The translations under genes and the position numbers were made by a program. Shown here one piece after another: positions 1 through 7,243 of a stretch of DNA of 39,752 nt. Under the pieces are notes generated by a model. It did no database searches. It saw only the letters and a program-made list of their open reading frames with translations, and had not been told where the DNA came from. Source of the DNA: Oscillospiraceae bacterium (GTDB lineage: Bacteria; Bacillota; Clostridia; Oscillospirales; Oscillospiraceae); assembly GCA_020025715.1 (NCBI GenBank), contig JAHHRQ010000011.1, positions 1 to 39,752 of the forward strand, written 5' to 3'. Every line of letters starts with the position of its first letter. Within the stretch, counting starts at the first letter, position 1.

Positions 1-641
1 GACTCTTCGATTTCTTTTTCCAGAGCCGCCTGCTCATCCTTTAACTCTGCCTGCTTTTTGTCGACCTCCGCCTTTTCAGCCTCATACTCGGCCTTTATTG
101 TTTCAGTCTCCTCGCGGGCATCTACATATTTTTCTTCAAGGTCTCTGTCGCTTTCCATGATGCTGCCCATGTCGTCAAGGGCAGTCAGAAATTCGCTGAA
201 GTTTTTAGAGTTCATAACAAGGCTCAGAATGTTAAAGCCGCCGTTTTCCTCCATTGCCCTTACACGGGTTCTGTAACGCTGGAGCTGCTTTTCCTCTCTG
301 GTTCTTGCCTCTTCTACTTCTTCGGCCTTGTCTTTGATGATTTCCTCATAAATGCTTATTTCTTCTGCAACCAGACTCAGCTGCTCATTTGCGTACTTAT
401 TTTCCGCGTCAAGAGCAATCTTCTGTTCCAGAACGCCTGCCTGTTCTTCCTTGAGCTTGTCGATACGGGACTTTGCATCCTGTACTTTACCGGAAAGCTC
501 ATTTTTCTCCGCCTGTATACGGTCAATATCACTCTGAGTGATAGCGTGGGCAGTGGCCGGCATAATACTGGCAACCAGTGAGAAAACCATAAGTAGTGTC
601 AGAATTATTGCGATAATGGATGTGGTTTTTTTACTGTTCAT
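1..641 (-). CDS. Secreted coiled-coil murein hydrolase (activator), EnvC/PcsB/CwlO-like, N-terminal part
   Basis: Partial gene: the start is at 641 and the reading frame runs open off the left edge, leaving about 213 residues. The start ATG follows a GGAGA ribosome binding site. Residues 1-33 form a signal peptide (basic MNSKK, a hydrophobic core, an A-H-A cleavage site). The rest is almost entirely charged Glu/Lys/Gln heptads, i.e. two long coiled-coil stretches with a break around NGGFNILSLVMNSKNFSEF, a pattern typical of PcsB/EnvC/CwlO N-terminal domains. The catalytic or LytM/NlpC end lies outside the window, so enzyme type is unknown. It sits 37 nt downstream of ftsX on the same strand. 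In several bacteria FtsEX activates such a coiled-coil hydrolase or activator across the membrane, so this is the likely partner (inference). Confidence 0.8.
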   Translation of the reverse strand, partial: MNSKKTTSIIAIILTLLMVFSLVASIMPATAHAITQSDIDRIQAEKNELSGKVQDAKSRIDKLKEEQAGVLEQKIALDAENKYANEQLSLVAEEISIYEEIIKDKAEEVEEARTREEKQLQRYRTRVRAMEENGGFNILSLVMNSKNFSEFLTALDDMGSIMESDRDLEEKYVDAREETETIKAEYEAEKAEVDKKQAELKDEQAALEKEIEE

Positions 642-678
642 ATTAGTCTCCGATTTCCTGTTAAGGATTAAGGGGGAA

Positions 679-1563
679 TTATACCTTCAGATAGTTTCTT
701 ATTGCGTTTACACCGCCGAACACACCGACAAGAATACCTGTACCAAGATAGCAGATAAGAACAGGTACTGCAACTTCAGTGAACGGTACAACTTTTATAA
801 AGCTTCCTGCAACAGTGCTGATGATCTTTCCGGTAAGCAGTTCATATACTCCCCACTCTGCGAGGAATGCAAGACATCCGCCCATTAGTCCGAGGATCAG
901 GCCTTCCACCACGAAGGGCAGGCGGATAAATCCGTTATTGGCACCAACCATCTTCATAATGGCGATTTCCTCTCGTCGGTTGAAGGTTGCAAGCTTAATT
1001 GTGTTGGACATTATAAACACCGACACGAACACAAGCATTATTATAAGTACCAGAGAAACTATGCTGACAACATTTCTTATTGTAACGAAAATGTCCGCAT
1101 ACTCTATGTGTGCTCTTACCTTTGCAATACCGTCAACCTGCTTTAAAGCCTCTGTTGTATCAGCCATGAGAGCAATATCGGTAAGGTGAATAACATAGCG
1201 GTGACGGAAAACAGTCTTATCGATGCCTTCCATAACATAGCTGTCGTAGTTATCGAAGAAGTTGTCCATTGCAGCTTCTCTTGAAACAAACTCCGCAGAC
1301 TCAACGTTGTCCACTGCTGTTATTTTCTCTTCCAGAGCCATTGCCTCTTCGTCTGAGAGGTTTTCGTCAACGAAAGCTGCAACTTCATTCTGGTCCTCAA
1401 GGTCTTTTATCAGTGCGTCAATGTTGACAGATAAAAGAGACACGCTGCCCATAATTATAAGGCAGGCCATAATAATTGTAACTGAGGCAAAGGACATAAA
1501 TCCGTGTTTTCCGATATTGCGGAAGCCTTCGCCTATAAGATATCCACCTCTGTTAAATTTCAT
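679..1563 (-). CDS. ftsX: Cell-division permease FtsX
   Basis: About 294 residues, normal for Gram-positive FtsX. One membrane helix near residues 20-45 is followed by an extracellular domain of roughly 120 residues, then three C-terminal helices, which is the FtsX topology (MacB/FtsX permease fold). The ATG at 1563 (MKFNRGGYLIGEGF) was chosen over an upstream GTG/ATG extension because homologs start at this conserved segment; it overlaps the end of ftsE by 11 nt, implying translational coupling. FtsX forms a complex with the ATPase FtsE and transmits ATP hydrolysis to a peptidoglycan hydrolase outside the membrane. The coiled-coil protein gene at 1-641 follows directly. Confidence 0.93.
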   Translation of the reverse strand: MKFNRGGYLIGEGFRNIGKHGFMSFASVTIIMACLIIMGSVSLLSVNIDALIKDLEDQNEVAAFVDENLSDEEAMALEEKITAVDNVESAEFVSREAAMDNFFDNYDSYVMEGIDKTVFRHRYVIHLTDIALMADTTEALKQVDGIAKVRAHIEYADIFVTIRNVVSIVSLVLIIMLVFVSVFIMSNTIKLATFNRREEIAIMKMVGANNGFIRLPFVVEGLILGLMGGCLAFLAEWGVYELLTGKIISTVAGSFIKVVPFTEVAVPVLICYLGTGILVGVFGGVNAIRNYLKV

Positions 1564-2242
1564 AGCTGTAATACCCGTCCATTCCGTCACTGATAACGTG
1601 GCCGTCCTCAATAGTGATGACGCGCTTAGAAAAGGCGTTTACCAGTTCCTTCTCATGGGTAACTACAAGAATGGTAGTTCCCATCTCGTTAATCTTTTCA
1701 AACAGGAGCATAAGCTCAAGGCTGCGGACAGGGTCAAGGTTACCTGTGGGCTCGTCCGCAACTATCATGCGGGGGCTGTTGACAAGAGCTCTCGCAATAG
1801 CCACTCTCTGCTGTTCACCACCGGAGAGCTCATTGGGAAGTCTCTTTTCTCTTCCCTCAAGTCCGACCAGCTCAAGAACGTAGGGTACGCGCTTGCTGAT
1901 TTCCTTGTTTGAGGCGCCTACAACACGCATGGCGAAAGCCACGTTATCATAGACAGTCATGTTTTCAATAAGCCGGTAGTCCTGGAATATGACACCCAGA
2001 GTTCTTCTCATCTTAGGGAGCTTTCTTCTTTTGATTTTCATCATGTCAAAATCGTTGACTGTTATTTCACCGGAATTGGCATGAATTTCTCCAGTTATGA
2101 GTTTCATGATAGTGGTCTTTCCGGAACCGGAAGGGCCAACCAGAAAAACAAACTCGCCTTCGTCAATACTAAGATTTACACCGTCAAGGGCCACAGTGCC
2201 GCTGCTGTCGTAAACCTTGGTCACATTGTTCATTCGAACCAT
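1553..2242 (-). CDS. ftsE: Cell-division ATP-binding protein FtsE
   Basis: About 229 residues, the usual FtsE length. Walker A GPSGSGKTT lies at about residues 36-44. The ABC signature LSGGEQQRVAIARAL and the Walker B segment ADEPTGNLD follow, with the H-loop in VVTHEKELV. The start was placed at ATG 2242, not the upstream TTG at 2260, because the TTG lies inside the Shine-Dalgarno sequence GGAGGAAA itself. FtsE is the cytoplasmic ATPase of FtsEX, acting at the septum. It is the first gene of the ftsE-ftsX-hydrolase set; a 70-nt gap separates it from the regulator gene upstream, with AT-rich sequence but no convincing promoter hexamers. Confidence 0.95.
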   Translation of the reverse strand: MVRMNNVTKVYDSSGTVALDGVNLSIDEGEFVFLVGPSGSGKTTIMKLITGEIHANSGEITVNDFDMMKIKRRKLPKMRRTLGVIFQDYRLIENMTVYDNVAFAMRVVGASNKEISKRVPYVLELVGLEGREKRLPNELSGGEQQRVAIARALVNSPRMIVADEPTGNLDPVRSLELMLLFEKINEMGTTILVVTHEKELVNAFSKRVITIEDGHVISDGMDGYYSYEI

Positions 2243-2312
2243 AGTTAATTTTTCCTCCAACTTAAACTTGGATTTTTATCTTCGTACTATATATAAAGTA
2301 TCTTTTAGCCCC

Positions 2313-3419
2313 TTAATATTTATTATTGTTATTGTTATTATTCAGGGAGTCAAGATACATTTTCACCATCATGGCAACCTTGAAAACGATGGCATGATCA
2401 AACTCTCTCAAGTCAAGACCTGTAATCTTCTTGATTTTTTCAAGTCTGTAAACCAGAGTATTTCTGTGAACATAGAGCTTACGGGAAGTCTCGGACACGT
2501 TAAGGTTATTTTCGAAGAACTTGTTAATGGTCTCAAGAGTATCCTCATCCAGAGTCTCAATGGGGTTTTTCTTGAATACCTCATTTAAGAACATCTCGCA
2601 CAGAGTGGTGGGCAGCTGATAAATAATTCTGCCAAGTCCCAGAGTCTCATAGTTAATGATAGTCTTTTCGCTCTCAAATACACGGCCGACATCTATTGCA
2701 ACCTGAGCCTCTTTGTATCTGTCTGCAAGCTCCCGCAGGTGCAGAGCATTGGTGGAAATACCGATAACGCAGTGAATTCCCAGTTCCTCCTGAAGCAGAT
2801 CCTCAATGCTGTGTGCAATCTTGGAAACTTCCTCAGGGCAGTTGGGAGAGCTGAGAACCTTTACGACCACAACATCGGTTTCATTGATGTTGAGGACGAA
2901 GTCCTTCTGCTTATCCGGGAAAAGGCGCTGAATAACTTCAACCGCAGCAACATCCGGATTATCCATCTGGCGCACCAGGAAAACGCATCTGGGGTCATCG
3001 GTTACGAAATGAAGTTCTTTAGCTCTTACATATACATCGCCGGGGAGAATATTATCGGAAATAATATTCTTCACGAAAGCAGCCTTATTGTGCTTTTCCT
3101 CGTAATTGCTCTTTGCTTCGTTAAAAGCAACGGCTGCAACAGCGCAAATGGTTTTGGCAACAGGATCATTGCCGTCAACAAATGCCGCATAATCGAACTT
3201 TGAATCGCTGCACATAAGGGGACTGTAAGTTCTGAGCCCCGTAGTTACAACATTCTCGTTAGAGTCAAAATCATATACATGAAAATCATCGAGTCTGGAA
3301 CCTATCATGGCAAGTTCGGAGCTTGCCACTACAAAGCCCTGCTCGTCCACCACGCCAATTGTCCTGTCAACGGCATCTTTCATTTGAATAATCACATTCT
3401 GGAAAATCCTGCTGGACAT
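2313..3419 (-). CDS. CdaR/PucR-type transcriptional regulator with oligo-Asn tail
   Basis: 368 residues. The N-terminal 130 residues (VDRTIGVVDEQGFVVASS and following) resemble the sugar-diacid recognition domain of CdaR. The middle is a degenerate GGDEF-like region. The C-terminus holds the PucR-type helix-turn-helix: LNVSETSRKLYVHRNTLVYR at about 310-330, followed by LEKIKKITGLDLREFDHAIVF. This family binds DNA and usually responds to small carboxylate or sugar-acid ligands; the ligand here is unknown. The protein ends in seven consecutive Asn plus Lys-Tyr, encoded by AAT/AAC repeats. It has its own strong promoter (3503-3531) and an AGGAGGC binding site. It precedes ftsEX by 70 nt; whether it regulates them is not shown. 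Confidence 0.85.
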   Translation of the reverse strand: MSSRIFQNVIIQMKDAVDRTIGVVDEQGFVVASSELAMIGSRLDDFHVYDFDSNENVVTTGLRTYSPLMCSDSKFDYAAFVDGNDPVAKTICAVAAVAFNEAKSNYEEKHNKAAFVKNIISDNILPGDVYVRAKELHFVTDDPRCVFLVRQMDNPDVAAVEVIQRLFPDKQKDFVLNINETDVVVVKVLSSPNCPEEVSKIAHSIEDLLQEELGIHCVIGISTNALHLRELADRYKEAQVAIDVGRVFESEKTIINYETLGLGRIIYQLPTTLCEMFLNEVFKKNPIETLDEDTLETINKFFENNLNVSETSRKLYVHRNTLVYRLEKIKKITGLDLREFDHAIVFKVAMMVKMYLDSLNNNNNNNKY

Positions 3420-3502
3420 AAAAACGCCTCCTATGAGCGGCAGTTAAGCTTAATTTATAGCTATTATGGCAAAATGCCATACCTCCGCAATTCTCTTTCT
3501 AC

Positions 3503-3531
3503 ATAATAAACCAATTTTATGTGATTTTCAA
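3503..3531 (-). promoter_or_regulatory. Sigma-A-type promoter of the CdaR-type regulator
   Basis: On the minus strand TTGAAA (3531-3526) and TATTAT (3508-3503) are separated by exactly 17 nt. Transcription would start near 3496, leaving a 5' leader of about 77 nt. The leader contains a small hairpin, ATGGCA-TTT-TGCCAT (3480-3466). The hexamers are the best match in the 208-nt gap before the pseudouridine synthase gene. Confidence 0.7.
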
Positions 3532-3627
3532 TAGAAAAAACGAGCTTTATTTGTGAACTTTTTTAGTTTTGTGTCATTTCCGTCTAATTTTTCGTTCAAA
3601 GTGCATGTAAATTTGATTATTTTTCGC

Positions 3628-4341
3628 TTATTCCGGGCTGAACACCTTGCACAAATCATTTTCGTCAAGCTCTCTGTAACCGCCTTCTCCAAGGTTTTCG
3701 TCAAGTTTGAGAGCGCCTATTGAAAGGCGTCTTAAAACAGTAACGGGCTTTCCGCAGGAGGCAAGCATACGGCGCACCTGATGGTATTTTCCCTCAGTCA
3801 GCACCACCTCGCAGCGGTTTCCTCCAAGTCTCACAAGCTCTGCCGGTCTGCATTTAAGGCCGTCCCGAAGTTCAATACCGTTTTTAAAGGCTTTTTCGTC
3901 TGCTTCTGTGGGTTCGCCCTCCACCTCTGCATAATATCTTTTTTGTACGGAAAATTTAGGCGAAATTACCCGATGTGCAAAATCTCCGTCATTTGTCAGC
4001 AAAAGCAGACCGCTTGTGTCCTTATCCAGCCTGCCCACAGGGAAAAGATCCATGCGGCGCATTTCCGGGCTTAAAAGGTCAAGGACTGTTTTCTGCTTTT
4101 TATCCTCGGTAGCCGTAACCACCCCGCAGGGCTTATCTATCATAAAGTAACGGTATTTTGAATAAGATATAATGTCACCGTCAAGGCTTACACGGTTTAC
4201 GTCGCTGTCAATCTTGGTTTCGGGTTTTGTTACGGCCTTTCCGTCAACACTGACCCGGCCCTGTCTTATAATGTTTCTAAGCTCTTTTCTTGACGCTACG
4301 CCCTGATCGGCCAGAAATTTATCCAGTCTCATAAGTGCCAT
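3628..4341 (-). CDS. rsuA: RsuA/RluB-family 16S/23S rRNA pseudouridine synthase
   Basis: 237 residues, the RsuA/RluB/E/F length. An N-terminal S4 RNA-binding domain (MRLDKFLADQGVASRKELRN, to about residue 60) precedes the synthase domain, which carries the catalytic GRLDKDTSGLLLLTNDG motif (catalytic Asp about 106) and the C-terminal KYHQVRRM segment. The enzyme isomerises a specific rRNA uridine to pseudouridine; RsuA versus RluB specificity cannot be settled here, so the symbol is provisional. The start ATG at 4341 follows an AAAGGAGGAA site. It is divergent from the DUF4830 gene with only 82 nt between starts. Confidence 0.9.
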   Translation of the reverse strand: MALMRLDKFLADQGVASRKELRNIIRQGRVSVDGKAVTKPETKIDSDVNRVSLDGDIISYSKYRYFMIDKPCGVVTATEDKKQKTVLDLLSPEMRRMDLFPVGRLDKDTSGLLLLTNDGDFAHRVISPKFSVQKRYYAEVEGEPTEADEKAFKNGIELRDGLKCRPAELVRLGGNRCEVVLTEGKYHQVRRMLASCGKPVTVLRRLSIGALKLDENLGEGGYRELDENDLCKVFSPE

Positions 4342-4370
4342 TATTCTTTTCCTCCTTTCCGAATTTTTTT

Positions 4371-4399
4371 ATTATAACATACTTCGCTCCGATTTTGAA
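4371..4399 (-). promoter_or_regulatory. Extended -10 promoter of the pseudouridine synthase gene
   Basis: On the minus strand a perfect TATAAT (4376-4371) is preceded by TGT, giving an extended -10. A TTCAAA hexamer lies 17 nt further upstream, four of six matching the -35 consensus. This would start transcription about 23 nt before the ATG at 4341. Confidence 0.6.
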
Positions 4400-4423
4400 T
4401 AGCCTATATCTGAGGTGATTGCT

Positions 4424-4882
4424 ATGATTCAAAAAGAACACGTATTTAACAAAAAGAAGGCTCTGCTGCTGGTGGTAATCTGCGCGGCAGTTCTGCTGGT
4501 ACTGTTTTTCATCCGCTGGCACGGTGAAAAGTCTGATAGTTTAACGACGACAGACGGCCGTGTAAAGTTCCTCGCTTCTTTAGGCTGGGAGGTTGATAAC
4601 GCCTCAGAAGAGGGAAAAACCGTCATAATTCCCGAAAAGTTGGAGGGCGTTATGGAGGAATATAACAAAATGCAGGTGGAGCAGGGCATGGATTTAAGCT
4701 CCCACTGCGGTGAAAAGTGCCAGCAGTACACATATGTGCTCAAAAATTACCCCTCTGACAAGGATAATGTTTTCCTCAGCATTTACGTTCTGGACGGCAA
4801 GCTTATTGCCGGAGATATACATACAAATTCCGTAAACGGCTTTATGGTGGGCATTATGCCTTCAGAAAGTGCTCAGAAATGA
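4424..4882 (+). CDS. Membrane-anchored DUF4830-type protein
   Basis: About 152 residues. The ATG at 4424 was preferred to the GTG at 4415 because GAGGTGAT at 4412-4419, a near-perfect Shine-Dalgarno, overlaps that GTG. Residues 10-30 are one hydrophobic helix after a basic N-terminus (KKKALLLVVICAAVLLVLFF), followed by an extracytoplasmic domain. The pattern GRVKFLASLGWEVD, then IPEKLEGVMEEYNKMQVEQGMDL, YTYVLKNYPS and a closing INGF-like VNGFMVG matches my recollection of DUF4830, a clostridial family of unknown function. It is monocistronic: divergent from the rRNA-modifying enzyme and followed by two terminators. Confidence 0.75.
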   Translation: MIQKEHVFNKKKALLLVVICAAVLLVLFFIRWHGEKSDSLTTTDGRVKFLASLGWEVDNASEEGKTVIIPEKLEGVMEEYNKMQVEQGMDLSSHCGEKCQQYTYVLKNYPSDKDNVFLSIYVLDGKLIAGDIHTNSVNGFMVGIMPSESAQK

Positions 4883-4892
4883 AATTTTTTAC

Positions 4893-4925
4893 ACGGCGTC
4901 GGCTGGAGCCTGCGCCGTATTTTTA
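4893..4925 (+). terminator. Rho-independent terminator of the DUF4830 gene
   Basis: ACGGCG (4893-4898) pairs with CGCCGT (4913-4918) around an inner GGC/GCC helix, followed by ATTTTTATG. It lies 10 nt after the stop codon. Confidence 0.75.
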
Positions 4926-4956
4926 TGCAGAGCCGAAATCGGTGGCTGTGCATAAT

Positions 4957-4988
4957 AAAAGCGGTCGGATTTATTTCCGGCCGCTTTT
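4957..4988. terminator. Bidirectional terminator between convergent genes
   Basis: AAAAGCGGTCGG (4957-4968) pairs over 12 positions, with one G-U wobble, with CCGGCCGCTTTT (4977-4988). T-rich sequence follows on both strands. It ends transcription of the MATE-kinase fusion from the right and backs up the DUF4830 terminator from the left. Confidence 0.8.
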
Positions 4989-4994
4989 TAATAT

Positions 4995-6992
4995 TTACTT
5001 TTCGCCATTGCGTCTGCGGATATAATCTGCAATCATTTCCGCCGTGGCTTCTTTACCTATGGAGGAATCAAGGCAGAGATCATAGTTATCAAAGCTCTGC
5101 CATTCATTGCCGGAGGTGTTTCGGTAGTAATTTGCTCTGGACTCGTCAGAGCGCATCATGTGCAGGCGGGCTTCTTCGTATGAATCGCCGTACATTTTCT
5201 GAATGTTGCCTATGCGAACCTCTTCGGGAGCATATATAAACACACGCACAAGGTTTGAATAATTCCTCAGCACATGGTTTGCGGCTCTGCCTACAATAAC
5301 ACATGCTCCTGCATCGGCAATCTTTCTGATTACCTTTTCCTGTGCGATAATCCCCTGCCGGCCCACGTTAGTGCTGAGATATATCTGGTGGAACACCTCA
5401 GAGGGTTCATCGTAATCCTCCGATATAAATTCCTTTGCCATTCCGCTTTCCTTAGCCACAATAGCAGTAAGCTCCTTGCAGTAGAAGGGCACATTTAGCT
5501 TCCGCGCAACAAGCTCTCCTATCTGCTTTCCGCAGGAGCCGTGCTGACGGGCGATGGTGACAACAGTACCGGGACGGGTTTCGGAAATTGCTATATGCTT
5601 TTCTTCCTGTTTCTCCGTCGTATTCAGCTTTTTGAAGAACTTTATTGTAAGAACTGTAATTACCGCGCCTGCAATAAAGTCTGCTAAAGGCGCTGCAAGC
5701 AGTATGCCGTAAATACCGGTTCCCGCCGCTCTCGCTTCCAGTACACTGCATAGAATTAAGGTAAACGTAACAAAGCAGACCATATCACGGTTTACAGAGG
5801 AAATCATGGCATGAACCGCTTTTCCGATTGACTGGAAGAAGATAGAGGATATTTTTATAAAGCAGCTTACAAATGTAAGGCTTAGAGAAATACGGAAGCT
5901 CTTTACTGCAAAATCCATATACAGCTCGTTCTGTGTTCCGAATATTCCTATTACAAACTCAGGCCAGATTTCAAATATAAGGGTAAATAAGATGCCTGCT
6001 CCCAAAGTGGTGAGCAGTATCATAAAGTAGGTCTTTTTTACCCTGTCCATTTTTCCCGCACCGTAGTTATAGCCCAGAATAGGCTGACCGCCTAAGGCTA
6101 TACCGACAGCAATGTTGTTGACCACTGTGTAAACCTTGGTCTGGATGCTGTAAACGGAAATAGGAATATCACTTCCGTATACGGACAGTGCACCGTATTT
6201 ATATAATGTAACATTACTTAAAAGAGTCATTACAACCAGAGAAATCTGAATTATAAAGGTAGAGCCGCCCATAATTATCAGGTTTCTCAGCATGGCAGTG
6301 TTTATTCTAAAACTCTTTTTGGTAAGCTTAAAGCTTTTGGGCTTAAAGAAATAAACAAAGCAGATTATAAACGAAACCGTCTGTCCGGCAGCTGTTGCAA
6401 TAGCAGCGCCCTTTATTCCCCAGTCAAGGAGGAAAATACATATAGGGTCAAGAATAATATTGAGCACTGCGCCGGAGCACATAGCTACCATTGAATATGC
6501 AGGGCTGCCGTCTGCCCGAATCATGCTGTTCATAACGTTGAACATCAGGTATACAGGGAAAAACAGTGCAATAATTCTGAAATAGTCACATGCCATTTGA
6601 AGGGTTGCACTTGAGGCACCGAAAAGCTTCATAAGAGGCTCGCAGAATATAAGGCATATTACTGAAAGCACAACGCTTATAATCATTGTACTTGTTAATC
6701 CTGTACCCACGCACTTATGAGCGCTTTCGCTGTCCTGTCGTCCGGAGCATATGCTGAGATATGCAGCCGCTCCGTCACCTACGCACCATGCAAAAGCATT
6801 TGCAACACATATTATAGGAAAGGAAATTCCGGTGGCGGCATTACCCAGATAGCCTAATTTACTGTTTCCGATGAATATCTGGTCTACGATATTATAAAGC
6901 GCACCGATTAAAAGTCCTATTACACACGGAACCGAAAATTTGAGCAGCAGCTTTGAAATCGGCTGTTCACCCAGAATTCTGTTTTCGTCCAT
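4995..6992 (-). CDS. MATE-family transporter fused to a cytidylate-kinase-like domain
   Basis: 665 residues, about 200 longer than an ordinary MATE protein. Residues 1 to about 450 are a 12-helix MATE transporter (opening GEQPISKLLLKFSVPCVIGLL, NIVDQIFIG, an internal repeat near residue 240, and GGQPILGYNYGAG). After a charged linker (KKLNTTEKQEEKH), residues about 475-665 form a Cytidylate_kin2/AAA_26-type domain: P-loop-like IARQHGSCGKQIGELVA, a GACVIVGRAANHVLR core, FIYAP, and a C-terminal helix YDLCLDSS...ADYIRRR. MATE proteins export small molecules using Na+ or H+ gradients. The kinase-like domain would face the cytoplasm. Start ATG 6992 follows AGGAGGG. The gene is preceded by a purine-class riboswitch (7007-7119), suggesting a purine-related substrate (inference). 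Confidence 0.9.
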   Translation of the reverse strand: MDENRILGEQPISKLLLKFSVPCVIGLLIGALYNIVDQIFIGNSKLGYLGNAATGISFPIICVANAFAWCVGDGAAAYLSICSGRQDSESAHKCVGTGLTSTMIISVVLSVICLIFCEPLMKLFGASSATLQMACDYFRIIALFFPVYLMFNVMNSMIRADGSPAYSMVAMCSGAVLNIILDPICIFLLDWGIKGAAIATAAGQTVSFIICFVYFFKPKSFKLTKKSFRINTAMLRNLIIMGGSTFIIQISLVVMTLLSNVTLYKYGALSVYGSDIPISVYSIQTKVYTVVNNIAVGIALGGQPILGYNYGAGKMDRVKKTYFMILLTTLGAGILFTLIFEIWPEFVIGIFGTQNELYMDFAVKSFRISLSLTFVSCFIKISSIFFQSIGKAVHAMISSVNRDMVCFVTFTLILCSVLEARAAGTGIYGILLAAPLADFIAGAVITVLTIKFFKKLNTTEKQEEKHIAISETRPGTVVTIARQHGSCGKQIGELVARKLNVPFYCKELTAIVAKESGMAKEFISEDYDEPSEVFHQIYLSTNVGRQGIIAQEKVIRKIADAGACVIVGRAANHVLRNYSNLVRVFIYAPEEVRIGNIQKMYGDSYEEARLHMMRSDESRANYYRNTSGNEWQSFDNYDLCLDSSIGKEATAEMIADYIRRRNGEK

Positions 6993-7006
6993 TGAATTCC
7001 CTCCTA

Positions 7007-7077
7007 TAAAATAAAATCCGCAAACATTCTACTATAATAACGCCTGATGCGTCATCTTATAGTAAAACTATTTGCGG
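7007..7077 (-). terminator. Riboswitch-controlled terminator before the MATE-kinase gene
   Basis: In the minus-strand RNA CCGCAAA (7077-7071) pairs with UUUGCGG (7024-7018), and UACUAUAA (7064-7057) pairs with UUAUAGUA (7037-7030). The segments between them pair mostly through G-U and A-U, with one bulged A. A small GAUG/CAUC hairpin sits in the apex. AUUUUAUUUUA follows, then the AGGAGGG ribosome binding site. The 5' arm is the aptamer's L3 loop, 3' P3 strand, J3/1 and 3' P1 strand, so terminator and ligand-bound aptamer exclude each other. Confidence 0.75.
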
Positions 7078-7119
7078 TAGTTTGTAGAAACGTTCACCCG
7101 ATTGTGAACTTATATAAGA
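7055..7119 (-). promoter_or_regulatory. Purine (guanine-class) riboswitch aptamer, predicted ON switch
   Basis: The minus-strand RNA folds as a purine riboswitch. P1 is UCUUAUA (7119-7113) with UAUAAGA (7061-7055), 7 bp. J1/2 begins UAA. P2 is UUCAC/GUGAA, extendable by one G-C pair. L2 is AAUCGG, one nucleotide shorter than the usual seven. J2/3 contains the family's UUUCUAC. P3 is AAACUA/UAGUUU with L3 CCGCAAA. J3/1 contains ACUAU, so the specificity position 74 is C, as in guanine rather than adenine aptamers. The L2 GG and L3 CC needed for the loop-loop contact are both present. The shortened L2 makes ligand identity (guanine, xanthine, 2'-deoxyguanosine or other) uncertain. Confidence 0.85.
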
Positions 7120-7137
7120 AAATTTGCAACAGCGTTT

Positions 7138-7166
7138 AGTAAATCACAAATTACCATGTTTGTCAA
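7138..7166 (-). promoter_or_regulatory. Promoter of the riboswitch-MATE-kinase transcript
   Basis: On the minus strand a perfect TTGACA (7166-7161) is followed after 17 nt by TTTACT (7143-7138). Transcription would start near 7131, about a dozen nucleotides before riboswitch P1. Confidence 0.6.
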
Positions 7167-7186
7167 CACCAACTTTATATAAAAAA

Positions 7187-7217
7187 ACAGTACAGAAGCG
7201 CAAAACTTCTGTACTGT
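7187..7217 (-). terminator. Strong terminator of the NifU-like/GGGtGRT operon
   Basis: A perfect 12-bp stem, ACAGTACAGAAG (7187-7198) with CTTCTGTACTGT (7206-7217), has a 7-nt loop. On the minus strand it is followed by seven T residues. It lies 26 nt beyond the GGGtGRT stop codon. Confidence 0.9.
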
Positions 7218-7243
7218 TCTTATTGTTTAAATTAAATCCGAAA

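Noticed and set aside
3466..3490. Upstream open reading frame in the leader of the CdaR-type gene
   Set aside because: The GGAGG lies only 1 nt from the ATG, too close to work, and the frame runs into the real gene without a stop.
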